Shown here in pieces: positions 37,155 through 48,463 of a DNA stretch of 64,000 nt. The DNA comes from Ziziphus jujuba (lineage: Eukaryota > Streptophyta > Magnoliopsida > Rosales > Rhamnaceae). The notes under the pieces were generated by a model. It worked only from the letters and a program-made list of their open reading frames with translations, was not told the origin of the DNA and did not search any database. The stretch covers positions 27,962,001-28,026,000 of the forward strand of contig NC_083379.1 of the NCBI RefSeq assembly GCF_031755915.1, read 5' to 3'. The position numbers were made by a program, and so were the translations under genes. The first letter of the stretch is position 1, and each line of letters begins with the position of its first letter.

Positions 37155-37185
<31 letters not shown>

Positions 37186-40100
37186 TTATATACCTAATAA
37201 ACTTTAATATATCATATACTTATTGGTCTGGATCAGTTTAAATTAGTTATTTTGAAGTACTAAAATTGATAATCAATTAAATCCAATTTGAATTTCAAAA
37301 TTTTCAATTCAATTCAAATCCACTTCTATTAGATTGATCCAGTAAAATTGAATTTAATTGGATTGCATTGGTTCATTTCATTAGATAGATTATAATTTTG
37401 TACACTCACACTAGGTGGATTAGAATTCACTGACAAGATAATAAAAAGAATAAACTTGTTACTCCCACGACAATAAGCTTGAGAATCCCTAAATACTCCC
37501 CGTTAGAAGTCACTACTTTTCACATAATGAATTTTAATCTAGAATTTAGATATCTAATATCAATAGGAATAAAGAGGGAGAAATTCAAAATTATAAAAGC
37601 AGTATGATTGTTTCAAAAGTTCTGAATGCAAAATGAAATTATAATAACTTGGTCTCTCTCTCTTCCTTTATTCAACATTGTGCATCAATTTAATTATATA
37701 CATATCAGTCATTTTATATATATTTCAAAGTGTATGCTTGGTATGCACAATGAATATAAGAATAGAATAGCCATTCCACAATTAGTTTTTGTTTTTCTAA
37801 TATATTTTCAAATTAAGGAATAACTATTCCAAAAGAATAAATAATCATTCATTTAAAGAAATAGTTAATAATCATTCATTTTACCAAATAGTTATTCCTT
37901 TTTAAAATCTCAAAATTACTATTCTATATTATAATTTAGATAAGTTTTAAATATATCATTACTACATTTGTGATAAATTTAAATTTAAATGGTTTTATCA
38001 CATTTTAAAAATACACAAGTAAATATAAAAGCTGCCTATTTTATTAATGTTAACCAAATTTATTATTTATAAAGGCTAAACTTTGTATTTAATTCTTTAT
38101 TATTATCAAATATATAAATAAGAATTTTAGTTCCTTTTTCTTTTTTCTTTTTTTAATCCTTAAATAGCTATTCCCTTGAATAGGAAAATTTAAAAATTAA
38201 TTTTCTTTCACCTATAATTTTGTCTCACATAATTATCATTGAAAATTAATTTTATATTTTCAAAAATTAGGGGATTATATAAAAAATTTTAAATATAAAA
38301 ATCTATATTTGCTTGATTTGTTATGTTGCTTTATAAATTACCCCTATCTAATGCCAATAAGTTATCATAAAAAGTAATTGTAAAATTGAGCGAGAGTAGA
38401 ACAAATTGTAAATAAAAGATATTTGACGATAATTTATTTAAAATAGAAGAAAGACAAAAAAATGAATAAGTCAAAAAAAGAAGAAGAAGAAAAACAAGTA
38501 GAGGATGATGAAGGCATGTATTCGCAAGTTTAGAGCATCTCTAAAAATAAATGCCATTTTTAAATTTGACATTGCCATATGCTAATATATTAAATACAAA
38601 TGCCATGTGAAATTTTAATATTGATTTTCTAAAAATAAATACTAAAGAATAATATTGCAAATTTATAAATTTTATTTTACTGTGATGGGTCCACTTTTTA
38701 CTAATTATATATAAAACTATAATATTTAATATAATAAGTGGTTACGAGGTCTAGGCACTTTTATTATTGTGGGTAGCATCAAATTTGACACTGTTAAAAT
38801 TTAGCATTTTGTATCAAAGATATTAAATAGGGGAATAATGTTAAAATTTAGTAATGACATGATCTTATCGTACTATCTTGCATAGTTAGTTAAAAATAAG
38901 ATGATGAAAATACATAAATGATATGTACGTATATAAATCGTTTTCTTTATTTAAAAAAATAGAGAAAAATATAATAAAAAAAAATAGGTAAACTAAAAGT
39001 TTATAAATTCTGTAAGCACATATATAATACGTCATAAATTAAAAAATATAGATATTAAATATATATTAAAATTAGCTATTTTTGTTACATATGATAAAAA
39101 TAAAACTATTAGTAAAATAATAATAGTTTAACATATTATTTTTTTACGCTGTCATAAAAGAAAAAAATAATTGAAATTATTTATTTTTTAATAAATACAC
39201 TTTTTTACTTGTATAAAATGGTAATATGTTTAATAAATTTTTAAACTTCTTTCTTAAAAAACACATATATTTTTCAATACATTTGAAATCAATATAGAAA
39301 ATAATTTTTTTTTCAGAAATATGTACATAAACATATTATAGCATATTATTTACAATTTTACTAAGAGAGTTATTTTAGCATTGCTATTCCTAAAAAGTAT
39401 TGACATGAGCTAGTAATAGTATATACTAATGCCAAATTTTAGCATTAATATTCCAAGTGGAAATGTTAAGAAATAGCACTATCAAAATTATAAACCTCAT
39501 TTAATTAAATGATAATTATTTCAGTATATTAAATTTTAATTACATATCCTTGTGGTATCTTTATCTATAACCTTTTTTTTTTTTTTCCCGTCTACCAAAA
39601 TTTTATGCATACCATATTAAAAACAAGTGTATGAAGGAATTGAAGAGCCTGTGACAAATCCAATTTATATAGACGTTAAATTTTATAAAATATTAATTAT
39701 TTTATAACAATTTTTTATAGTTGCCTTTCAAATTTTTTAATAAATTCTACTCTCATTACTAATATTACCATTGACTTTGAAAATTGATATGCCTATTTAA
39801 CTTGATTTTTCTAGATAATATTTTTCAGACCAAAATTTAAACTTTAAACTTTGATATGTATTTTCAATAATTTTGTGATTGGATCATCCCTACCAATAAA
39901 CCTATTTAGTTCTTGGTGTAGCAGGAAGACACCTAAAATTGATCATGAATCCTACTTCAATATTACTTTTACCAGAAAAAAAAAAAAAATCAAACATCAA
40001 TTCAATTAATAGTTTGGGTCCTACACATTTTATTATATAATGTGATTTATTGTCAAGTTTTGCCAATGATAAGTTTGATGCTAAATTTTGCAAAACAGTA

Positions 40101-40500
40101 ACATTGACAAAATATGCAATATCCTATTAAAAAATAAAAATAAGTGGATGTGGCGATATCATATCAAAATGTAAATGCCATTCGATAAGCTTTTAGTGGG
40201 CTCAAACCATACAAATTATCTTCAATATTATCAAATTTAATCTCAACAAATTTTTTATTTAAATATATTTTAGTTATATAAACGATCAATTTTTTCAAAT
40301 TCTAATGGAAAATTTTTGCAAAAGAGCAAACCGACATCATCTCAAAATTTAAAAGGAATATTGACCCCCAAAAAAAAAAAAAAAAAAAGGAATCATATTG
40401 TAAAAAATGATTTTATTTTATTTTAATTTTTTTGGTGGAAACATCAATTGAAAAAAATGGGATTTTTTTATTTTATTTATTTATAAAGATCCCAGCAAAA
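35295..40500. other. Intergenic, AT-rich, with small repeats
   Basis: No gene is recognised. About 36509-36611 there is a tandem repeat of roughly 60 bp (twice CCACTTATACACCACAACAA followed by ACAAAGCCTAAAG). (AAT)n lies at about 37155-37184. Text near 36053 (GCGTGTTTGTTAGTACTTTG) and the complement of 36870-36893 look like paired ends of a miniature element, but no convincing target duplication was found. Phrases near 37735 (GCTTGGTATGCACAATGAAT) and 38530 (TAGAGCATCTCTAAAAATAA) also resemble miniature-element ends. Confidence 0.5.
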
Positions 40501-40502
40501 TT

Positions 40503-40530
<28 letters not shown>

Positions 40531-40540
<10 letters not shown>

Positions 40541-40580
40541 GAAAAAAATAATACGGATCTTCTTTCTCGCTCTCTTTCAG
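40531..40580 (+). promoter_or_regulatory. Probable core promoter of the GDP-L-fucose synthase gene
   Basis: A (TA)n tract ends in TATAAATA (40531-40538), about 130 bp before the first coding ATG. A pyrimidine patch CTTCTTTCTCGCTCTCTTTC follows at 40559-40578. A start near 40565 would give a leader of about 100 nt. This is inferred from position and motif only. Confidence 0.5.
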
Positions 40581-40664
40581 AGTTGGGAATTCGGTACCGA
40601 AAACAAAGCGTTCGCAGTTGCAAAGGCTCTGTCTCTTCGGTGTTCTAGAGAAACATTTGACGAT

Positions 40665-41879
40665 ATGGGTAGCGCTACCAACGGTATTCTCTCTCCTCTG
40701 TTTGGTTGCTGAGAATATGTTAAAGATACAGAAAATAGATTAAAACTTTTTATTTCTATCTAACTCACTTTCTGCTTCATGCTCCAAAATTTCCCCTTTT
40801 TTTTCCCACATTTTCTCAGCAAGCAAACGCGCACAAACACACGCACACAAAAAGAATTATGCGCACCATTATTTCCTACATCTTCAAAGCCCTAGAACTT
40901 GAATTCTATTTCTCATTTTACAGAAACCACATCGGACTCTTTCATCTCCGATAAATCAGCAAAGATCTTCGTGGCCGGACACCGTGGCTTGGTCGGCTCT
41001 GCCATTGTCCGCAAGCTCCAAGCTTTGGGCTATTCCAATCTGGTCCTTCGCACACACGCCGCGCTCGATCTTACCCGACAAACCGATGTCGAGTCCTTCT
41101 TCGCCACCGAGAAGCCCCAATTCGTCGTCCTTGCCGCAGCCAAAGTAGGCGGTATCCACGCAAACAATACGTATCCGGCTGATTTCATCGCCATCAACCT
41201 CCAAATTCAGACCAACGTCATCGACTCTGCTTACCGATATGGCGCCAAGAAGCTCTTATTCTTGGGTTCATCTTGCATCTATCCCAAATTCGCTCCCCAA
41301 CCCATTCCCGAAGATGCTTTGCTGACCGGCCCATTGGAACCCACCAACGAATGGTACGCCGTGGCCAAGATCGCCGGCATCAAGATGTGCCAGGCTTATC
41401 GGATCCAGTACGGCTGGGATGCCATTTCGGGTATGCCCACAAATCTATACGGCCCGTATGACAATTTCCACCCCGAGAATTCGCATGTTTTGCCGGCATT
41501 GATGAGGCGGTTTCACGAGGCCAAGGTGAAGGGTGCGAAGGAAGTGGTGGTATGGGGCACTGGTAGCCCTTTGAGGGAGTTTTTGCACGTAGACGACTTG
41601 GCGGATGCGGTGGTTTTCTTGATGAACAAGTATAGTGGGTTGGAGCATGTGAATGTTGGGAGTGGTAAGGAAGTGACGATCAAGGAACTTGCTGAGTTGG
41701 TGAAGGAGGTAGTGGGGTTTGAGGGAGAGCTCGTATGGGACTCGACTAAGCCTGATGGTACTCCGAGGAAGCTCATGGATAGCGCAAAACTAGCGGGGTT
41801 GGGTTGGACTCCCAAGATCTCGCTCAAGGATGGTCTTGTTGATACCTATAAGTGGTACTTAGAGAATGTGAAACAATAA
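40665..41879 (+). CDS. GER: GDP-L-fucose synthase (GDP-4-keto-6-deoxymannose 3,5-epimerase-4-reductase)
   Basis: The enzyme makes GDP-L-fucose from GDP-4-keto-6-deoxy-D-mannose by epimerisation at C3 and C5 and NADPH reduction at C4. It acts in the cytosol downstream of GDP-mannose 4,6-dehydratase and supplies fucose for cell-wall polymers and glycans. I read two coding exons, 40665-40683 (ATG plus 6 codons) and 40924-41879, joined across a 240 nt GT-AG intron, giving 324 residues beginning MGSATNETTSDSF. This length and start suit plant GER proteins. The uninterrupted frame from 40899 would begin in the intron's pyrimidine tract, so I reject that start. The Rossmann motif is GHRGLVG (residues 25-31). 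The short-chain reductase residues are all present: S122 and C124 in GSSCIYP, Y151 and K155 in YAVAK, and H194 in NSHVLPAL. There are no stops or frameshifts. The coding part is much more GC-rich than the surroundings. Confidence 0.95.
40684..40923 (+). other. First intron of the GDP-L-fucose synthase gene
   Basis: The donor is AACG|GTATTC at 40684 and the acceptor is TTTTACAG at 40916-40923, following a pyrimidine-rich stretch. Splicing joins G to AA, giving a GAA codon and keeping the frame. Confidence 0.8.
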
Positions 41880-44800
41880 TTTTTCAGGTAATATCTTCAA
41901 CTGCGTTTCTCAATCAGTATGATCCATTCTTGTGCTGTCATTGTTAATTCATTATAATCTATCAATGCTTCCATCACTTGGGTATTCGAGCATTGAGATG
42001 TACCAGTTATGTGGAATAATTTATATGTGATTTATCAAGATATATCTTTAAGGAGAGTACCAAGAGGAATCGAGTTGTCGAAGGAATTGAAACAGATTAT
42101 GCAATTTTGTATAATTCAGTTGTAACTTTCCCGTCTCTATTATATATAATTAAGTTTGGTTGATTATTTATTGTTCGGACTGACTTGAGAACTGGGAACC
42201 GTCAAATTCTCTACAAGTAACGGTGTTTACAGGTTTTTAATTTATTATCTGATAGTAATGACAATATTGCCTGCTTGTACTATTTCATACATCCGGATTT
42301 GCAATGTATTCCTGCCTACTACTGGCAAAATTGCTGTTTGGAAATCACGGTGCATTACTTTAATTCCATGTTATGCTTACAGATTTTTTTTTTCATAGCA
42401 TGGATTGAGCCTCAAGCTTCATTTGTCTTCCAGTTAGCCATTGCATGCACCTGCTAACTAGTTTTCCACCTCGCAGATCATTGACTATGTTCTCTGTTTC
42501 AATCCTTCTATTGGCCATTATGTGTCCTCCAGTCTAATTATTGGGCATGTGCTGTTTTAGAGAGGATTATTGATGCAACCTATCTCATCCTTGTCTTCTC
42601 TTCCTTTTGTATGCATTTTGATTTTCCATTAATTTTTTAAGTCAACTACATTTGGTTTTTAGCTCATTACCTTTGTGGCTCTGCTAGAAAGATGACCTTC
42701 TTTAAGCATAATGAGGTCTCTTTACCTAATGTTAAAATTAAATAGTAAATCATAAATCACACTGCATATTCATTGTACTCTTCCACATATAGGCATTGTT
42801 TAGGAGATTTGTAATCTTTAATCTGATGGTCTGGACAATGGGTTCATGATGGTCAGGAACATGATTTCTTTCCTAGTGTTTAGGATTATGAGGATTATGA
42901 AGATGGGATTCAGAAATAGCTTAACGTCTATTTCCATATAGGAGATTTGGTATTTACTGTATAAAAGGTGGGGGCAATATCTTGCCGTATATCAGTTATT
43001 GGCACCTCCATCAGAAGCAAAATCTGCAGAAAAGTATTGGTGTGAAATCAAAATATGTGTCTTATTGGCTAATGTGAAGGCTCTACAAATTTCGTACGAA
43101 ATTCTTCTTGTTTTGCTTAAACTGGGAGCATCAAGCCCAGAGATTACTGATACAACCTTATTTGTACTCTATGAGAATTATTAGCTGCTGACTTGAACTT
43201 CGGTGTTTCTTCATATGTTGAGTAAATTCTAGTTTTTGCATTAAATTTGAGACTTATCGAATAACAAATGGTGAATGCTTTCCAATAGTAGAATTTTCAT
43301 AGTTTTTTTGGCTGCTGGAGCCTGGTCCCCTGGAGGAGCAATTAAGGGTGTTCTCCTTTTTAGGTCATTAAGTTCTTACTGCAGAAACTTAAGTAGGCTT
43401 ACCTAGCTACTTTTCTTATTTGGAGCTGATGACCAAGAGCTTATGGTTTACGTTAATGGTCTTTTATAATGTATATACCACCAAATGTAGAAGACAAGAT
43501 AATGTATATACTGCCAAATATAGATAAAAATTTGTTGTAGCACAGTCTAGAGAGATAGTATTACTATTTTATGGTCAGTAGGAATGGTTTGCCCTTCTGT
43601 GGGAGAATCTTAATGGGATTTGAACCAGGTAAACGTTTCATGGCATGTTTGGTTATACCCTTTCTTATGGTTCCTTTATTAATCATCGCACAAGTTACAC
43701 TTAAGCTACAACGTCAATAATCCTAGAATGTTATTGTAGTGAATAGCTCAAGTTCAAGCGACTTAAAACTTGTTTGATATCTATTATACGAGACATTAGC
43801 CACTAGGAGCGTATAGTGGGTTATCATGATGCAATGACATCATTTCTTCCCTGAGTTCGATTGGTATTCTTCTTTTGTCTGTCATTAATATTCCTGCTGC
43901 TAAAGTTACGATTCTGTGCTTCTAAGTAGTGTTAATTTCATAGAGGTTCTTTTTAGCACCTATAAAGAGTGATAATGTCTGTTATGTTAGCTTAGCTTTT
44001 AACATCAATGGAATACTGCAATCATTCTGAGTAAATGGAACTTCAGTCAACTGCCTTGTAGTTCTATCTGTAAAGTTGCGGTAAAAATTTCTGGTCTCTA
44101 GATTTTTAGAGGCTTTACGGTTCAGGCATGAGGAGTGATATATTGGATACCGTGGTTGAGGAAAAGGTTCTCTTTAAGGGCCAACTCGGGGATGCTTAAT
44201 ATGGTTTCAAGCCTGGTACAATTTGACATGACTCGTGAAGTGGCACATATAATCACTTGAAACTTCCATTTTCTTTTTTTTTTTTTTTTTCCTAAACAAA
44301 TTTACGAGTGCCGTGTATATAGTCTTTCTTTTTGCAATTGGCTATATCGTTACACTATATGGGGAGGGCTTGAACTTGTTTAACAATTGGACAATTACAA
44401 TTCCTTATATGTTAATAGTTTCTGTCTTGGCCGTACCTCTCAAAAGGCAATTCAATGGTTCTATAGTTCTGCTTGACAACACACTGATGAAAACAAGTTT
44501 AAAGAGTTGTTCTTTGCTGAAAAAAGTTTAGAAGTGAAATTCCTCATTCTAAACCTGTCAGCAATGTTGCCTTTTCATGTTTACCCTTAACAATTCGTTC
44601 AGTTCGATGGCCTCCATATCCAACTGTGCTGTCAACTGGTTGGGTTAGATATCCGATCCTACCTGAACTTAGCTGCAATATTTATCAATAATATGCTCCA
44701 GAACATTTTTGGGGTAATATTTAATGAAACTTTATGCCCTTTTTATATATATATTTTTTATTGTAAAACTTTTGCCCTATGCTCTGTTATTTAGGTATTA

Positions 44801-46560
44801 ACACTCTGAACACTAATTCATGTTACCATTTAGTGATGCTGCTGAATGAATACCATAACATAGCTTCAGGTTGTTAACTATGAAAATATAGTGCAAAAAT
44901 TAGGGGCCATTGTGGGAAACAAACTGGCTTTAACAAGGATGCCATAACTAGCTTGTCAAAAGGGACTGGTTTCTAGTTCAAGCGGTCCAGACATCTTGCT
45001 GTTGCCTGCTTTCTATTTCTGTCCATTGTTGGGTGTACTGGTCTGGAATAGATGGATTCTTTTAAATCCGATGGTAATAAATGGAGGAAAAAAAAAAATT
45101 TGAATGACTGTTCATGTAAATTGAATGGGACCCCAGGATTTCACATTACACATATGATGATGTGAGGTGTATGAGGCTTGTAGTTTTCATTTTCCATTTT
45201 AGGGATGGTGAAGCAGACTTGGGAAAAAGGCAAGTATTTTTTTTTTTTTTGGGCCTTTCTGCAATGGAAAATTAGAAAATTAGAAATGTGACTGACCCTA
45301 TCAAGGTAATGTGAAATTGTAATGGATGGTCTTATTTGAGCTTACAAACAAAATAGAGACGCTTCTGCAGATTTCCATTCACAGAAGTTGCAGGAAGACA
45401 AGATTGCAAAGTTTTTGAATAATAATAATTGCATTGGGCAAAGCTCTCTGCTGTTTACCCCCTCATTGATTGCTTCTCAATTCTAAAGTTGCTTGAGAAG
45501 TGCAGTGAAAAAAAAAAGGAAAAAGAAAAAAGGGAAAAAAAAAGACAGATGAATAATGAGCTCAAAAAGGGGATGTATAGCTAGTCCTCTAAATGTAAAT
45601 TAGGAATTCAGATCCTGCTCTATTTAGGTTGTGTTTGTTGTAAAATTGAAAAATTATTTTCCATTTTTTTAGTGATTCTTTCCAAAGAATAGTTAACGAA
45701 AACAATTCTATTTCTCAGTCCAGAAAATAAAAAAATCAAACTCTATAATTAAGAGTACCAAAAAAAAAAAATGTAATAATAAAAATCAAGAATCACCATT
45801 TTCTGTCATATTTCTTTGTACCAAAATTTGTCTTTTTTTTTTTTTTTTGTTTGTGTTAATGTGATATTTTTGTATATGACTTTCAAGAATGGAAAATTTT
45901 CGGTTTCTGTATCGAACAGAAAATTATATGATATACTTCCAACAAATTTAAGGCTTGAAATGTCTAGAGACCTTAGTTGCAATATAATATTAGTATTAGG
46001 TGACAACAATCTATTAAAAATTTTAAAACTAGACTCACCCTAATGTAAATAAAATATCGCAAATACTTTATTTGGATGATCTAGATACAAATATAATGGA
46101 ACTGGAAAGAAGAATTTATACCAACCTTAAAACACAAAAAAGCTAAAAAGCATAGTGATTCACCGGAAATAAAAATAAATAAATAAATAAATAAAAGCTA
46201 AAATACATAGTCGGGGTAGAAAGAAGGGAAAGGGAATTTCCATCCCAAAATGAATTTTGATCACAAATGCCAAATCCTCTTTCTTTCCAGGAAGTTTACA
46301 TAAATTCCCCATTTTTCAGGTCCCACAAAACAAAATATGAAAAGGACTTAGAAGAAAAAGATATAATTTATATTTATATAGTAAACAAAGCCCAAGCCAG
46401 ATTTCACGTGCATACAAAAACCAATGCAGGAAATCCCAAATTGCAGTGCTCAATTGATAGGACACTTCCATGGGGACTAAGACGAGGGCCTTTGGCCTTC
46501 GCCATTCAGACCTCTAACTTTCTTTGTCTTTGGCTCTGTATTTTTTTTTTTTTTTCCCTT
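41880..46560. other. Region downstream of GER with no recognised protein gene
   Basis: Base composition is more balanced than elsewhere, and the text looks like untranslated or intron sequence. Directly after the stop, TTTTTCAGGTAATATC at 41880-41895 contains a plausible exon/intron donor (CAG|GTAATA), so the 3' untranslated region may be spliced. The short frames 42275-42457, 42999-43184 and 44313-44531 have no recognised motif. Confidence 0.45.
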
Positions 46561-47380
46561 AATTCATAAATACCCTACGATAGTGCCCAAGTCTAGGACC
46601 CCCTAGACCGGCAGTTTCAGTGAGTCTCTCTGGGGACCCATATGTTGCATTGTCACCTCATTTCCAAAACCCAAAAGACAGAACTGCAATAAATAAATAA
46701 AATAAATATAATACAAACCCCACAACAACAAAAGCAAACCCCATTGAATGCCAAAATCAGCGTTCAAAATACATAAAAGATTTAGCACATAATCATAGCG
46801 TTAGGGAGGAAAGTAAAAAAAAGCGAAAAAAAAAAGTATATATATATATATATCCAACAAAACAAATTTTCCTGTTAGATTCAACATGTGAACATTCAAC
46901 AACAGGGCCACAACACATTTCCCAAGAAAATTATATAAAAATAAAATTCAGAGGATCAGAGAAGCCAAGGCTGGAGAGATTCATTTTGAATCCATAAATA
47001 AAACAGTGTTTGGTGCATTGAAGTCTGCATTTTTGGGATATAACAAAGACTTAAAATTTTTATTTACTACCGAAAATCTTCATATTTCCTGCCTTTTTTA
47101 TTTTTTTATTTTTTGTTTTACATTTAGTGGAAGATCTGGGACATGATGGGAAAGTATGCATCTTCTTGAACACTTTGATATGAAATGGAGCTTGCTTAAG
47201 GAGAAAAACAAGAAATGCAAACCAAAATAGCAAGAATCAATTAAGGGCAAAGTAGAGAGAACAGCTCTTCAGAGAACGAACATTTGCTTGCTTGCCCAAT
47301 ATTCCATATGAACAAAAATTAGCAGCCAAAAATAAGATTTTGAAGTAAAATTTAAGAAGGAAAACTATATCTGAAAAACC
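46561..47380. other. Non-coding-looking stretch downstream of the mimic site
   Basis: No protein gene is recognised. A (TA)n tract lies at 46837-46853. If a minus-strand transcript carries the mimic site at 47385-47408, this would be its 3' part. Confidence 0.35.
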
Positions 47381-48463
47381 AAAAGGATTGAGCCGTCGCG
47401 CCAATACCACCACCACCACCACCACCATCAAACGCCAAAGAGGAAGCAGGAGGAGATAGGTTGCTGCAGGAATTGGACCTTGGAAATGGAGTTCCTTCTA
47501 CAACCAGTAGTTATCCACCCCTCAGATTTTGAACCCAAGAAACTCATTTTCTTCAAACCCATTCTGATGAAAAAGCATTCCTCATCTCTCAAAATGATTG
47601 TCGCCAAAGCGCCCACCATATTCCACCACCAGAACCAACACCAACTCCAACTCCACAGGCCTGGCATCACAGTCACAGAACACAATGAGATAAAATGTGG
47701 GTTTTTTATATGGACCATAAAAAAATAAAAGATTTCGTTTTTTTCATTTTTAAATCTCAACTTCAAAAGAAATTTGGTGGTGGGTGCAAAATTGTCAAAA
47801 TGAACATGAATCGGAAAACAAAGAAGAGGGAGTGAAAACATGGGGAAGGTGTTTTTCGTACTTTTGTTCATTTGTTTATTTATTTTTCTCTACTTTCTTC
47901 TTTCCTTCGAAAAACCCTCTTTTGATGGGTTTTCTTGTCCTATCATGGAAAAGAAGAAAACTATAAATGTTGAAAGAGGGTTATGGGCTTGTGTAAGAAG
48001 CTGAAGAAGATATTGAAGGATTTTCCTTGGTAAAGTGTCTGTGTGTGAGAGAGAGTGTTCTCTGTCCTTACTGTGTCTCTCTGCCTAACATAATGAGGCC
48101 AAATAAATGTGGGAAAGAAATAAAGATGAATTGGATTTGCGTTTGTACGACTTGTGCATTGGATTATTTAGTCTCTTTGCCTTGGACCCTCTTTCTTTCT
48201 TCTTCTGGTTTCTACACCCTTTGCAAAACTTTGCTTGCTTTTGTTCCAGAACCCAGATTAGCTAGATTTGCGCAAGCAACCTCTGTCCTTTCCTAGTTTC
48301 CATACATACCCTCCATCTACATCCAAATATCCCACTTATACCCTCTAACTATCAAAAGTTTAGGATATCCTCTTCTCTCCCACAAAGAACAAGAGGTATA
48401 CAACCCTTCTAGTATATTTTATTTTCTCAAATTATTTAAAAAAACACAAAAAGATATTTTATA
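47381..48463 (-). ncRNA. Possible non-coding transcript carrying the mimic site
   Basis: The minus strand has a TATAAAATA box at 48455-48463, suggesting a start near 48425, then about 1 kb of leader-like sequence with CT-rich stretches and only short unrelated frames before the (GGT)n run and mimic site. The longest frame, 47871-47428 minus (147 codons), shows no recognised domain and low-complexity Trp/Ser runs. Existence and extent of the transcript are inference. Confidence 0.3.
47385..47408 (-). ncRNA. Candidate endogenous target-mimic site for miR171
   Basis: On the plus strand this reads GGATTGAGCC, then GTC, then GCGCCAATACC. Mature plant miR171 is TGATTGAGCC followed directly by GCGCCAATATC. 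A minus-strand RNA would therefore pair with miR171 at 19 of 21 positions (a mismatch at position 1 and a G:U wobble at position 20), with a 3 nt bulge, GAC, exactly between miRNA positions 10 and 11. That is the architecture of known target mimics such as IPS1 for miR399, in which the bulge blocks cleavage and sequesters the miRNA. The surroundings lack a convincing protein gene. The alternative is a relic of a miR171 target site from a HAIRY MERISTEM/SCL6 GRAS gene: one minus-strand frame reads LARRLN where those proteins have ILARLN. Confidence 0.6.

Noticed and set aside
40899..40923. ATG at 40899 as the start of GDP-L-fucose synthase
   Set aside because: The codons from 40899 to 40923 are the pyrimidine-rich acceptor end of an intron (TTTTACAG). 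Splicing from 40683 gives a start that suits the family better.
47428..47871. 147-codon minus-strand frame near the mimic site
   Set aside because: Low-complexity Trp/Ser composition, no recognised domain, and it ends before the mimic site. It may be a chance frame in a leader.
48027..48296. 89-codon Cys-rich plus-strand frame
   Set aside because: No recognised family, signal or conservation; it lies opposite the inferred leader of the minus-strand transcript.
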